A stretch of 64,000 nt of DNA, from positions 6,221,001-6,285,000 of the forward strand of contig NZ_CP034450.1 in the NCBI RefSeq assembly GCF_003952505.1, given 5' to 3'. Below the pieces are notes generated by a model. It was given only the letters and a program-made list of their open reading frames with translations. It searched no databases and was not told the DNA's origin. This DNA comes from Mesorhizobium sp. M4B.F.Ca.ET.058.02.1.1. Its GTDB lineage: Bacteria; Pseudomonadota; Alphaproteobacteria; Rhizobiales; Rhizobiaceae. Below are positions 44,409 to 53,149 of this stretch, piece after piece; the first letter of the stretch is position 1, and each line of letters begins with the position of its first letter. The position numbers were made by a program, and so were the translations under genes.

Positions 44409-45404
44409 ATGTCTGAACATCCGATCAAGCGCTCGCTCGTCTTCTTTCTGGTGCCGGATTTCACCATGGTCGCCTTTGCGACTGCGCTGGAGCCGATCCG
44501 CATCGCCAACCGGATGCTCGGCTACGAAGCCTATAAGTGGCGGCTGGCTAGTATCGACGCGCGGCCCGTGCCCGCTTCGAGCGGCGTGCTGTGTGCGGTC
44601 AACACCTCGTTGCAGGACGAGCGGCGGATGCTGGCTGGCCCCGACAGGCCATCGATGGTCATCGTCTGCACCGGCATCAACGTCGAGCGTTATTCGAACA
44701 AATCTGCCTTGGCCTGGTTGCGCGAGGAACATGCTCGCGGCGTTGCGATCGGCGGCCTCTGCACCGGCGCCCATGTGCTGGCGGCTGCCGGGTTGCTCGC
44801 CGGCAAACGCTGCGCCATCCATTGGGAAAACCTGCCAGGCTTCGCCGAGGCATTTCCGAACGCGCATGTGTTTGCCGACCTCTTTGAGGTCGATCACGAC
44901 ATCTACACATGCGCCGGCGGCACGGCCGCTCTTGACATGATGTTGAAGCTGATCGGCGATGATTTTGATGAATCCCTGGTCAGTCGCGTCTGTGAGCAGG
45001 TGCTGACCGATCGGGTGCGCGGCGCAAGCGATGGCCAGCGACTGCCTTTGCGAGCGCGGCTCGGCATTCAGAATTCGAAAGTGCTGACCATAATCGAACT
45101 GATGGACGCTAACCCGTCCGACCCAATATCCGTGGGCGATATTGCCAAGCAAGTCGGACTGTCGCGACGGCAGATCGAGCGTCTTTTCCGCGATGAGATG
45201 GGGCGCTCGCCCGCCCGTTATTATTTGGAGATACGCCTCGAGCGTGCACGACATATGCTGATCCAGTCATCCGTGCCGATAGTCGAGGTGGCCACCGCAT
45301 GCGGCTTCATTTCAGCGTCGCATTTTTCCAAATGCTACCGCGAACTCTACGCCCAAACGCCGCAGCAGGAACGATTGGAGAGGAAATACCCCGCCGCCTC
45401 ATAG
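44409..45404 (+). CDS. GlxA-family AraC-type transcriptional regulator
   Basis: A 331-residue regulator. Residues ~8-190 form a DJ-1/PfpI-like domain, with VAIGGLCTGAHVLAAAGLL containing the nucleophile-elbow Cys and CAGGTAALDMMLKLI after it. Residues ~220-320 form an AraC DNA-binding domain with two helix-turn-helix units: SVGDIAKQVGLSRRQIERLF and IVEVATACGFISASHFSKCY. Members such as GbdR and CdhR sense glycine betaine or carnitine. The BCCT transporter gene follows on the same strand 396 nt later, which fits control of betaine uptake. GTG 44403 is an alternative start. Confidence 0.9.
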   Translation: MSEHPIKRSLVFFLVPDFTMVAFATALEPIRIANRMLGYEAYKWRLASIDARPVPASSGVLCAVNTSLQDERRMLAGPDRPSMVIVCTGINVERYSNKSALAWLREEHARGVAIGGLCTGAHVLAAAGLLAGKRCAIHWENLPGFAEAFPNAHVFADLFEVDHDIYTCAGGTAALDMMLKLIGDDFDESLVSRVCEQVLTDRVRGASDGQRLPLRARLGIQNSKVLTIIELMDANPSDPISVGDIAKQVGLSRRQIERLFRDEMGRSPARYYLEIRLERARHMLIQSSVPIVEVATACGFISASHFSKCYRELYAQTPQQERLERKYPAAS

Positions 45405-45544
45405 GCGTCATCAATTTTGTCGCTTCCACGACTGGTTCGGCCAGGTAGCCGGGCGAGCGTCTACTGGCGCCGCGCTTGGACAGCGACCAATCCGACTGGC
45501 TCGACATAGGATTTCGCAGAGCGCCGCAGCATGGCCTGCCTTTG

Positions 45545-45570
45545 CCCGGGTAGGCTCTTCCCTACCCGGG
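45545..45570. promoter_or_regulatory. Perfect inverted repeat between the regulator and BCCT genes
   Basis: CCCGGGTAG (45545-45553) pairs exactly with CTACCCGGG (45562-45570) across an 8-nt loop. No T-run follows on either strand, so it is more likely an operator or a stabilising hairpin than a classical terminator. The rest of the 396-bp gap (45405-45800) holds no supported gene. Confidence 0.5.
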
Positions 45571-45800
45571 ATCTACCGGTTCCCCACCGACCCGCCAGAT
45601 TCCTCCCATCCTTCCCTGCCCACCCTTTCTACCCTGACGGGTGTGGTGGAGGAGGGTCAAATCCGACACTTCGAAACGGCGCCAACGGCGAACGCTTCAC
45701 GTTCGTCGTCCGCGACCTTGGTCTCGCAGGAGGTCGGGTCTTTGACGTCCAAGGGGAGTTTTTTAGGAACTGGTTTCGAAATTGATTTGGGAGGTCACGC

Positions 45801-47366
45801 ATGTCGACTACAAGCAGGTTACGGGGCATAGATACGGCGGTATTCTGGCCGGCCCTAACCATAACAGCCGCGTTCATCTTATGGGGAGCCACTGCCCCGG
45901 ATAGCCTCGCCTCCGTGACGAACGCCACGCTCGCGGCGATCATCAATGGTTTCGGATGGGGCTTTGTTGTCTCGACGGCTATGTTTCTGGTCTTTGCCGG
46001 GTTCCTGGCGATCAGCCGTTTCGGCAAGATCCGACTTGGAGCCGACGACGAGTTGCCGGAATTCACTACCGTTTCGTGGGTGTGCATGATGTTCAGCGTC
46101 GGCATGGGCATCGGACTGATGTTCTGGGGGGTTGCCGAGCCGGTCTTCCATTTTGGCGCGCCGCCTCACGGGCTGGCCGCCCCGCAGTCCAAGGAAGCTG
46201 CGCTGATCGCAATGGAATATGCCTATTTTCATTGGGCGCTGCACCCTTGGGCGATCTACGCCATTGTCGGTCTGGCTATCGCCTATTTCACTTACCGCAA
46301 GGGCCTGCCCATCCTGATCTCGAGCGCATTCACCCCCTTGCTCGGCAGCGCGGTCAACGGACCGATCGGCAAGACGATCGATATTCTCGCCCTCATCGCC
46401 ACGCTGTTCGGCACTGCGACATCGCTCGGCCTTGGCGCACAGCAGATCAACAGCGGTCTGAATTTTCTCTGGGGAACCGGCGAGGGAACAGGCATTGCCC
46501 TTGCGATCATCGCTGTGCTGTCGGTGCTGTTCATCCTTTCGGCAGTGTCGGGAGTCGGCAAGGGCGTCCAGTTCCTGAGCAACATGAACATGGTTGTCGC
46601 CGCCGCCTTGCTGCTCTTCCTGGCCGTTGTCGGACCGACCGTCTTCATCCTCAACACCTTCACCGAAGCGCTCGGCGAATACCTGACCAATCTCGTCACG
46701 ATGTCGTTCCGCACCGCTGCCTTCAGCGACGGCAAATGGCTGAGCAGCTGGACCATCTTCTACTGGGCGTGGTGGGTTTCCTGGGCACCTTTTGTCGGCG
46801 TTTTCATTGCCCGCATCTCCAGGGGGCGGACGATCCGCGAGTTCGTCATCGGCGTTCTGCTCATCCCGAGCGGCGTAACCTTTCTCTGGTTCACCATCAT
46901 GGGCGGCACCGCGCTGCACTCTGAACTGATGGGGGTCGGCGGACTTGTCGAGGCGGTCAACACCAAGGGTGCCGCCATCTCGCTGTTTGCCCTACTCGAA
47001 CAATATCCGGGAACGGCGCTCACCTCGTTCGTCGCGATCTTCCTTGTGGCGATCTTCTTCATCTCGGGAGCTGATGCCGCCTCGATCGTGATGGGTATGC
47101 TGTCGTCACGCGGCACGCTTGAGCCCGCGCGCATCGTCGTGGTCCTCTGGGGCGTCCTAGCGGGCGCGTCGGCCTGTGTGCTGCTGGTGATGGGAGGCCT
47201 GGAGGGCCTGCAGACCGCGTCGATCATCGCGGCAGCACCCTTCCTTGTCGTCATGGTCGGGCTGTGCATCTCGCTGTGGATGGCGCTGCTGGACGACCTC
47301 GAAGGGCGGGGTGAACCCGCCTCTCTCCTGCCCGAAGCCCAGCCTGTCACGGCAGCGGCAGAATAG
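45801..47366 (+). CDS. BCCT family betaine/choline/carnitine transporter
   Basis: A 521-residue inner-membrane transporter with about twelve helices. It bears the BCCT marks GMGIGLMFWGVAEPVFHFG and the signature FYWAWWVSWAPFVGVFIARI followed by SRGRTIREF, where the Trp-rich helix binds quaternary ammonium compounds. The short N-terminus lacks long osmosensing tails, so it is perhaps a catabolic rather than an osmotic-stress transporter. The ATG at 45801 has GGGAGG just upstream. The GlxA-type regulator before it probably controls it. No betaine-degrading enzyme gene is nearby. Confidence 0.93.
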   Translation: MSTTSRLRGIDTAVFWPALTITAAFILWGATAPDSLASVTNATLAAIINGFGWGFVVSTAMFLVFAGFLAISRFGKIRLGADDELPEFTTVSWVCMMFSVGMGIGLMFWGVAEPVFHFGAPPHGLAAPQSKEAALIAMEYAYFHWALHPWAIYAIVGLAIAYFTYRKGLPILISSAFTPLLGSAVNGPIGKTIDILALIATLFGTATSLGLGAQQINSGLNFLWGTGEGTGIALAIIAVLSVLFILSAVSGVGKGVQFLSNMNMVVAAALLLFLAVVGPTVFILNTFTEALGEYLTNLVTMSFRTAAFSDGKWLSSWTIFYWAWWVSWAPFVGVFIARISRGRTIREFVIGVLLIPSGVTFLWFTIMGGTALHSELMGVGGLVEAVNTKGAAISLFALLEQYPGTALTSFVAIFLVAIFFISGADAASIVMGMLSSRGTLEPARIVVVLWGVLAGASACVLLVMGGLEGLQTASIIAAAPFLVVMVGLCISLWMALLDDLEGRGEPASLLPEAQPVTAAAE

Positions 47367-47394
47367 CTACAGCACCGCCATTCAGGCGGCCAAC

Positions 47395-47429
47395 AAACCG
47401 CATCTGAAAATGAACTTCAGGTGCGGTTT
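47395..47429 (+). terminator. Hairpin after the BCCT gene, possible terminator
   Basis: AAACCGCATCTGAA (47395-47408) and TTCAGGTGCGGTTT (47416-47429) form a 14-bp stem with one G-U type pair and a 7-nt loop, 29 nt after the BCCT stop. Only three T residues end the stem, so termination may be partial; it could also guard the messenger 3' end. Confidence 0.5.
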
Positions 47430-47535
47430 GCCGATCCGCGCCGCCGCGACCGGCGCTCCTCATCGTCGCCACCGGCAGCGCGACAAGATCAAGCCAAAAG
47501 CAAATCCAACTGGGTGCCCGAAGGGAGGGCGAAAG

Positions 47536-48345
47536 ATGATAACCGACCCGCAAATCTGGCTCAGCCTGCTGACGCTTACAGCGCTCGAAATCGTCCTGAG
47601 TGTCGACAACCTTGTCGTGATCTCGGTTCTGGTCAGCAAACTTGCTCCCGAGCTGCAGCCAAAGGCGCGGTTTCTCGGAATGGCGCTGGCCCTCGTTCCG
47701 CGACTGATCCTGCTGCTGTTCATCGGGTGGATCATTGGCTTGACCGAACCTTTGTTCGAGGCCTTCGGGCACGGCTTTTCCGGGAAGGATCTCATCCTGG
47801 CAGGCGGCGGTCTGTTCCTCATCTACAAGGCCACCCAGGAGATACATGCAAGTCTCGAGGGAGAAGAGGGCCACATTGGTGCCACCGTGCGCGCAGGTTT
47901 CGTAGCCGTCGTGTCGCAGATTGCCCTGATCAACCTCGTGTTTTCCATTGACTCGATCGTGACCGCCGTCGGCATGGCCAACCAGATCTGGGTCATGGCC
48001 GTCGCTGTCGTCGCGTCGATGGCCGTCCTGATCGCGGCCGCCGGACCGGTTGGAAAGTTTGTCGATGCTCACCCTACTGTGAAGATGCTGGCACTCGGCT
48101 TCCTCATCATGATCGGCATGACGTTGGTCGCGGATGCCTTTGGCGTCCATGTCCCCAAGGGTTATATCTATTCAGCGATGATCTTCTCGATGGCGGTCGA
48201 AGGCGTGAACATGCTGCACCGCCGAAAAGCCAGGCCCGTTCATTTGCACAATCAGTATGGGCCGGAGGTTGCGGTTGCGGCCAACGGCGGACACACACGA
48301 TCCGTAGCGGTTTCTCAAACCCGCAAACAGGCAAATGAAGCCTGA
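47536..48345 (+). CDS. TerC/YkoY-family integral membrane protein
   Basis: A 269-residue protein with about seven helices and the TerC family pattern: ALEIVLSVDNLVVISVLV with the acidic membrane motif, and LINLVFSIDSIVTAVGMA repeating it. TerC-type proteins are linked to tellurite resistance and, in others, to manganese export. The ATG at 47536 has AGGGAGGG just upstream. The hydrophilic C-tail (~235-269) is not conserved by eye. It is on the same strand as the transporter, with a hairpin in between, so it may have its own transcript. Confidence 0.88.
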   Translation: MITDPQIWLSLLTLTALEIVLSVDNLVVISVLVSKLAPELQPKARFLGMALALVPRLILLLFIGWIIGLTEPLFEAFGHGFSGKDLILAGGGLFLIYKATQEIHASLEGEEGHIGATVRAGFVAVVSQIALINLVFSIDSIVTAVGMANQIWVMAVAVVASMAVLIAAAGPVGKFVDAHPTVKMLALGFLIMIGMTLVADAFGVHVPKGYIYSAMIFSMAVEGVNMLHRRKARPVHLHNQYGPEVAVAANGGHTRSVAVSQTRKQANEA

Positions 48346-48573
48346 CCGTTATACACCCTCCGGGCCCACCAAAGCACTGTCTACCGACTGATTTCCTTTA
48401 TTTTTATTGGAGACCTCGAAATCTGGGACTCGAAACCCACCGGCGCTCGAACCGCTCCAAGCGACTCTCAGCCGCTTTGGCTGGAAGGCTGCCCGACGGA
48501 ATGCGTGCCCTGTGGCTTGCGCCTCAAGGCGTCGTGAATCCGCGCGATGCCCTTGCCATGACCAGAGTTGGAC

Positions 48574-49221
48574 TCATTCACTCATATCGCGCAGCGCGTC
48601 CTGTCTAACGATTTCGATGCAGCGCAGGCTGAGCAGGCGAATGACGCCTCGCTCCTTCAGCTTGGTGAAGACCCGCGAGACGGTCTCGATGGTGAGGCCG
48701 AGATAGTCGCCGATGTCCACGCGCGACATGGGCAGTTCGACTTGCCGCAGACCACCTTGGCGCTCTGCCAAATCGACCAGGAACGCCGCGATACGTTCTA
48801 TGGCGTTCTGGCGGCCGAGGACGAGCAAGTGCTCTTGCGCCCTTGTCAGCCCCTTGAGCGCGAGCGGCAGCAGCTGCTGCGACATGTCAGCCCCGGCCGC
48901 GGTGCGAAACACGCGGACACCGGTGGCGTTGATCGCTTCGGCGAAGAAATGATGTGTCGTGTCGGCTTCGAAGCCGAATGTCTCTCCAGGCAAGTGGAAG
49001 GCGCTTATCTGCCGGCGACCATCGGCAAGCAAGCGGTAGACACGGACGGCGCCGAACTCGACCTGGTAGAAGGCGCCAGCCTTCTCGCCCTGGGCATAGA
49101 TTTCCGACCCGGCGGGGAAGAAGCTGATTGGCTGGACCGGCACCGAGCCAAATGCCACCTTCAGGTTCGGATTGGCTGGCTGTAAGGGAATTGAAATCCT
49201 TGCGGTGGTGTAGGCGTTCAT
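48574..49221 (-). CDS. Crp/Fnr family regulator, FixK-like
   Basis: A 215-residue CRP/FNR-fold activator. The N-terminal effector domain (~25-140) includes FPAGSEIYAQGEKAGAFYQV and FHLPGETFGFEA; it lacks the N-terminal Cys cluster of FNR, which is the FixK pattern. The DNA-binding helices read MSRVDIGDYLGLTIETVSRV, whose E-TVSR recognition helix fits TTGAN6TCAA boxes. Five such boxes follow within 14 kb. A FixJ-like site stands upstream (49286-49312), so FixLJ probably controls it. The gene name fixK is likely but not proved. Confidence 0.85.
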   Translation of the reverse strand: MNAYTTARISIPLQPANPNLKVAFGSVPVQPISFFPAGSEIYAQGEKAGAFYQVEFGAVRVYRLLADGRRQISAFHLPGETFGFEADTTHHFFAEAINATGVRVFRTAAGADMSQQLLPLALKGLTRAQEHLLVLGRQNAIERIAAFLVDLAERQGGLRQVELPMSRVDIGDYLGLTIETVSRVFTKLKERGVIRLLSLRCIEIVRQDALRDMSE

Positions 49222-49285
49222 CGCTGCGTCCCCGGTTGACCGTTGTCACAGCAATCGCTCGAATTCACGGAGCGCGAAATTCGGT

Positions 49286-49312
49286 TATGTCCCTACGGGA
49301 AACTACGTAGAA
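49286..49312 (-). promoter_or_regulatory. Possible FixJ binding site upstream of the FixK-like gene
   Basis: Read on the minus strand, CTACGTAGTTTCCCGTAGGG lies about 65-90 nt upstream of the regulator start. It resembles FixJ sites (GTAMGTAG and TTAMGTA, from memory). The fixLJ genes are only 1 kb away on the same strand, which supports the guess. Confidence 0.45.
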
Positions 49313-49438
49313 CCCGTCATAGGCGGACAAGGGTCCTCTGGGATTGCAGAAGCAATCAAGGTCGACAGCCATCGGGCAGCGCCGTGCATGCCTCGAAACA
49401 GGCCGCGCCGGGGCGGCCATTCTTTGGCGGCAGAAGAC

Positions 49439-49885
49439 CTACTCAATTGCTTCCCGGCCCGACACCTCGCCAATGAAGATGCGGAAGAAGACATGCGGAC
49501 CGCCATCGGAAACGGCAGGCAGGACCGGTTTGAGGGCGCCTGGCTCCCACCAGTCGGGGTGCTTGCTCAGCACTGACCACGCATGATCGCGCTGAAGCTT
49601 ATGACCGATCCGGTCAGGCAGCTCTTCATAGCGGCCGTCGACAACAACGCTTCTCCAGCCTCGGCCTTGGCCGCGCTCATCGACCTGGACCGACACCAGA
49701 GGGTTGGCCCGCATCCAGTCGATCTTCTTGCCGGGCATTGAAAACGCATAGAGATGGTTGTCAGCATGCGCGTAGTACAACGGCACGACGTAGGGTTGCC
49801 CATCCTTCGCGCACGCCAGGTGGCCTAGGCGATTTGCGGTCAGCAATTTCGTGCATTCCAGGGCAGAAAGTGTGCGGATCAGCAT
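49439..49885 (-). CDS. Pyridoxamine 5'-phosphate oxidase-like flavin-binding protein
   Basis: A 148-residue split-barrel protein of the flavin reductase/PNPOx class. It opens MLIRTLSALECTKLLTANRL, has HLACAKDGQPYVVPLYYAH and LYAFSMPGKKIDWMRANPLV, the usual FMN/F420-binding strands, and ends VFFRIFIGEVSGREA. Such proteins may bind FMN or haem; the precise role is open. The ATG at 49885 has AGGAG ten bases upstream. The FNR/FixK-type box at 49973-49986 lies ~90 nt upstream, so low oxygen may induce it. Confidence 0.85.
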   Translation of the reverse strand: MLIRTLSALECTKLLTANRLGHLACAKDGQPYVVPLYYAHADNHLYAFSMPGKKIDWMRANPLVSVQVDERGQGRGWRSVVVDGRYEELPDRIGHKLQRDHAWSVLSKHPDWWEPGALKPVLPAVSDGGPHVFFRIFIGEVSGREAIE

Positions 49886-49972
49886 CGGTGCGATCTCCTA
49901 CTGCTCGCGGCCATCCGGGTGCTCCGGTTCGGGCTCGCAAGCCCAAGTTCGCGCATTCGGCGATTTCGGAAA

Positions 49973-49986
49973 ATGATTCAGATCAA
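49973..49986. promoter_or_regulatory. FNR/FixK-type box
   Basis: ATGATTCAGATCAA, one base off TTGAT-N4-ATCAA. It stands between the flavin-oxidase gene (minus) and the small-protein gene (plus) and could act on either; the plus start is only 34 nt away, so the minus gene is the better target. Confidence 0.55.
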
Positions 49987-50019
49987 GGCGAGGCCTGCCA
50001 TCTCGCGCATCCTAGGGCG

Positions 50020-50244
50020 ATGTGGAAGCCTATCCTAAGCGCCCCGTTCGAATGCGATCTCGAACTCGCCGTCCTCGACGAGGATGGCGAGCATGCGCTT
50101 GTATTTCCCTGCATGAGGACGCGGAACGGATGGAAGAACGCGACGACGGGCGCCTATATCGACATCCACCCGACCCATTGGCGCGACTGGGACGCGCAGA
50201 GGGCGCCGACAGATGACCGCAATTCCGTTCCTCAATTACCCTAG
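50020..50244 (+). CDS. Small conserved hypothetical protein, 74 residues
   Basis: A 74-residue protein that begins MWKPILSAPFECDLELAVLD and continues through HALVFPCMRTRNGWKNATTG to IDIHPTHWRDW. I recall similar short proteins in Mesorhizobium and Bradyrhizobium, but no function is known. It has no membrane segment; one Cys lies near the middle and a second near the N-terminus. Its stop and the fixJ stop overlap in the tetranucleotide CTAG, so the two genes end inside one another. Confidence 0.65.
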   Translation: MWKPILSAPFECDLELAVLDEDGEHALVFPCMRTRNGWKNATTGAYIDIHPTHWRDWDAQRAPTDDRNSVPQLP

Positions 50245-50861
50245 TGCTTGGGATCCAGGATCAGCGCCATGCGAACCAGGTGCGACAGGCTGCCGGCGGC
50301 CATCTTGCTCATGACATTGGCGCGATGGATTTCGACCGTGCGCGGGCTGATTCCCAGATCATAGGCGATCGTCTTGTTCGGCAGACCCGACACAAGCCCA
50401 TCCAGCACCTGCCGCTCCCGCTCCGAAAGCGTTGACAGCCGCCCGCGGATTTCCGCGGATTGCGGGTGGGTTGCATCAACTCGATTGCGATTGCCCAGCG
50501 CTGAACGGATCGCGTCGATCAAAATGTCGTCGTCGAACGGCTTTTCGATGAAATCCGCAGCCCCTTCCTTCATCGCCTGAACGGCGAGCGCGACATCGGC
50601 ATGACCCGTCATGACAATGACCGGAAGCCTGTGCCCGCGAGCCCTCAGCTGCCGCAGGAACTCGATGCCGTCGATACCTGGCATGCGCACATCGGTCACG
50701 ATGCAGCCGTCGACATTGTCGGTGGCTGAAGCCAGGAAGGCTGTCGCGGATTCATGCAGGCGCACGGCAAAATCGGCTGTCGCGAGAAGAAAACCGAGCG
50801 ACTTGCGAACTTCGACGTCATCGTCGACCACATGCACGAGATCATTCCCGGCCATTGGCAA
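50241..50861 (-). CDS. fixJ: Response regulator FixJ
   Basis: A 206-residue two-component regulator, partner of the FixL gene just upstream. The receiver domain has the phosphorylated Asp in [18 protein letters not shown] (D57), Thr in VIVMTGHAD, and Lys in [11 protein letters not shown]. The output domain is LuxR-type: [20 protein letters not shown] and [19 protein letters not shown]. Phosphorylation by FixL under low oxygen should let it activate fixK and related promoters. The start (ATG 50861, or ATG 50855) overlaps the end of fixL by about 20 nt. Confidence 0.93.
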   Translation of the reverse strand: MPMAGNDLVHVVDDDVEVRKSLGFLLATADFAVRLHESATAFLASATDNVDGCIVTDVRMPGIDGIEFLRQLRARGHRLPVIVMTGHADVALAVQAMKEGAADFIEKPFDDDILIDAIRSALGNRNRVDATHPQSAEIRGRLSTLSERERQVLDGLVSGLPNKTIAYDLGISPRTVEIHRANVMSKMAAGSLSHLVRMALILDPKH

Positions 50862-52398
50862 CCTCTTCCTTGTTCACGATGCGCAAGGTGAACCGGAAAG
50901 CGGTTCCTCCAGACGGCATTGCCTCGGCCCAGATATGACCGCCGTGCGATTCGACGATTGTGCGGCAAATGGAGAGGCCGACGCCCATGCCCTGCTTCTT
51001 AGTGGTGACGAAAGGCTGGAAAAGCTGGGCGGACACCTCGGGCGAGAGGCCCGTGCCCGTATCGATCACGCTTACTTCGGCCATACCGTCGTCCCTGGCA
51101 ATCGTCATGACATGCAACTCGCGACGTGTCGCGCCCTGCATGGCCTCCACCGCATTGCGCATCAGGTTGAGCAGAACCTGCTGAATCTGGATGCGGTCGG
51201 TCAGGACCAGTTCGGCCGCGGGATCGAGCTTGTAGCTTACTCGCATATCGGCTTCTCTTGCGCCAACGAGAGCCAGGGACGAGGCTTCCTCGATCAGTGC
51301 CGGCAGGCGCTCGACCTGGCGCTCGCTTTCACCTCTTGAGACGAAGTCGCGAAGGTGCCGGATGACATCTCCCGCCCGCAAGGCCTGCTCCGCTGCCTTT
51401 TCAACGGCCTCCCTCAACATCGGCGCATTCTCTTCCGTGCTTCTTTCGAGCAGCCGGCGGCTGCCCTTTAGGTAATTCGTGATCGCGGTCAGTGGTTGGT
51501 TGATCTCATGCGCAAGCGTCGAGGCCATTTCGCCGAGCGCGGTGAACCGCGCCATGTGAAGCAGCTCCTGTTGCTGCTCCTGTATTCTTGCTTCTGCCCG
51601 GTGACGCTCGGTCAGATCGCGGCAGAAGCCGGTGAAGAAGCGTCCGGTTCCTGGATGCATCTCGCCGACGGAAAGCTCCATGGGAAAGGTCGAACCATCC
51701 TTGCGCATTCCCGTGACAGTGCGGCCAAGCCCGATGATCCGGCGCTCTCCGGTCGCCAGATAGCGGCGCAGGTAGGCGTCATGCTCGTCGCGATAGGGTG
51801 CCGGCATCAGCAGGCTGACATTCTGGCCTATGACTTGGCTCGCTGCGTAGCCGAACAACGTCTCGGCGGCCGTGCTGAAGGATTGAATGCGACCTTGTTC
51901 ATCGATGACGACCATTGCATCCGGCACCGTTGCCAGGATCGAACGCAGATGGTCCTCACGCAGCCGAAGTGCGGCATTCGCAAAAGAGAGCTCGCTGACA
52001 TCCGTGCCTTCGACGAAGATCGCAGTGGTGCGGCCATCGCCGTCCTGGATCGGCTGATAAACGAAATCCAGGATGCGCTCTTCTGCCGGCTCGCCTTGCT
52101 TGTTGCGAAGAGCGACCTTCACGCCTTGGCCCCGGTATGGCTCACCGGTCTTGTACACATCGTCAAGCTGTTCGAAGAAGCCTTGGCCTTCGAGCTCGGG
52201 AAGCGCCTCACGCACCGGCTTCCCAATCACCCGCCTGTCGCCGATTAACCGCTGATAGGCGGCATTGGTCAGTTCGAAGACATGGTCCGGCTCTCGCATC
52301 AGGGCCATGAAGCCCGGAGCCTGCTCGAACATCTGCGACAAGACGGATCGCAGCATCATCCCGCCGGCCGACGAAATAAGCGCTTCGTTTTGGCTCAC
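50842..52398 (-). CDS. fixL: Oxygen-sensing histidine kinase FixL
   Basis: A 518-residue sensor kinase. After a PAS-like segment (~20-135), the haem PAS domain (~150-265) keeps the haem-binding His206 ([12 protein letters not shown]) and the oxygen-contacting Arg226 ([10 protein letters not shown]), as in known FixL proteins. The kinase part has the phospho-acceptor His297 ([14 protein letters not shown]), the N box ([12 protein letters not shown]), and the G box ([12 protein letters not shown]). No membrane helices are seen, so it is soluble like the Bradyrhizobium protein. The start is GTG 52398 with AAGGACC upstream. It drives FixJ and through it the respiratory genes on its left and right. 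Confidence 0.93.
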   Translation of the reverse strand: MSQNEALISSAGGMMLRSVLSQMFEQAPGFMALMREPDHVFELTNAAYQRLIGDRRVIGKPVREALPELEGQGFFEQLDDVYKTGEPYRGQGVKVALRNKQGEPAEERILDFVYQPIQDGDGRTTAIFVEGTDVSELSFANAALRLREDHLRSILATVPDAMVVIDEQGRIQSFSTAAETLFGYAASQVIGQNVSLLMPAPYRDEHDAYLRRYLATGERRIIGLGRTVTGMRKDGSTFPMELSVGEMHPGTGRFFTGFCRDLTERHRAEARIQEQQQELLHMARFTALGEMASTLAHEINQPLTAITNYLKGSRRLLERSTEENAPMLREAVEKAAEQALRAGDVIRHLRDFVSRGESERQVERLPALIEEASSLALVGAREADMRVSYKLDPAAELVLTDRIQIQQVLLNLMRNAVEAMQGATRRELHVMTIARDDGMAEVSVIDTGTGLSPEVSAQLFQPFVTTKKQGMGVGLSICRTIVESHGGHIWAEAMPSGGTAFRFTLRIVNKEEVANGRE

Positions 52399-52722
52399 CT
52401 GAGGTCCTTGGGTGCCACGCTTGCAAGAGGGCTAATTATCACTCCTGGCCGCGCACGCAAAACCAATCCAGGCAAAAGCGCTCGGATGAGTCAGGGGTCG
52501 AACTGGCCGAGCGTTTCGGAGCGCACTTTGTTGGCCCTGGCTGCCGATTGTTCCGCCCTCGTCGAGACGGCCTTTGGCGGCGTCACGTACTCCGCATGCA
52601 TCGCTTCATGTCGTATTGACCGCCGGCCGAAACGATCCTTGCAAGCGGAGTTGCCTGTTGACCAAGATCAAGGCGGCGACCCCCGGCATGGCAAAGATGG
52701 TTGGGAAACAGGAGTGATCCCA
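52399..52722. other. 324-bp region upstream of fixL and the DUF6455 gene
   Basis: No gene is supported. The region separates the divergent fixL and DUF6455 genes. Its right end carries the FNR/FixK-type box at 52658-52671. I see no second box near fixL, so fixL itself may be constitutive. Confidence 0.5.
52658..52671. promoter_or_regulatory. FNR/FixK-type box upstream of the DUF6455 gene
   Basis: TTGACCAAGATCAA: both TTGA and TCAA halves are exact. It lies 51 nt before the start of the DUF6455 gene, a usual distance for activation by FixK or Fnr. Confidence 0.6.
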
Positions 52723-52992
52723 ATGACTTTTCTCGACTATCTGATTTCAGTAGACGCCAGGACCGCCCTGATGGGGCGCATGATGCAGAAGCTCGGTGTC
52801 GACAGGCAGTTGAAGGTCATCGCGGACCATGCCGCCGTTACCAATCGGGCGGTGGACCGCTGCCGCTCCTGCGGCCACCAGGATGAATGCTCGACCTGGC
52901 TTGACCAACACCTGCAAGCCGACGATCCGCCAGATTACTGCCGCAACCGCGACCTCATCGCACGGCTGCAGCACGCGGCCGGCCGGCAGTAG
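52723..52992 (+). CDS. DUF6455-like small cysteine protein
   Basis: An 89-residue protein. After an amphipathic N-terminus (MTFLDYLISVDARTAL) it carries VDRCRSCGHQDECSTWLDQH and later DYCRNRD, so four Cys residues could bind a metal or an iron-sulfur cluster. I recall such short proteins as DUF6455 in rhizobia, often near microaerobic genes; function unknown. ATG 52723 has AGGAG eight bases upstream. The box at 52658 suggests low-oxygen control. Confidence 0.75.
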   Translation: MTFLDYLISVDARTALMGRMMQKLGVDRQLKVIADHAAVTNRAVDRCRSCGHQDECSTWLDQHLQADDPPDYCRNRDLIARLQHAAGRQ

Positions 52993-53079
52993 TTGCTTTC
53001 AGAGGCTGCCGACGCTCAGGTAGCGTCCCATGGCTTGCGCGTAGCGGGGAGAGGTTTGCGAATGCCGTTGGAGGTCCGG

Positions 53080-53105
53080 GTTTGACGAGAGCCGCCGCGT
53101 CAAAC
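53080..53105. promoter_or_regulatory. Inverted repeat upstream of the LysE-like gene
   Basis: GTTTGACG (53080-53087) and CGTCAAAC (53098-53105) are a perfect 8-bp inverted repeat with a 10-nt spacer, 44 nt before the likely start. The spacing is too long for an FNR box. It could be an operator for an unknown regulator. Confidence 0.4.
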
Positions 53106-53149
53106 CGAGCTTTGCGGTTGATGGATGTGCGCCCACGGGACCGGCAGTT

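Noticed and set aside
45545..45570. Rho-independent terminator after the GlxA-type gene
   Set aside because: The stem is perfect, but no T-run follows on either strand and it is ~140 nt from the stop.
48346..48573. tRNA-like 3' end (GGGCCCACCA) after terC
   Set aside because: No acceptor partner, anticodon arm or T-arm could be folded around it; kept only as a direct-repeat observation.
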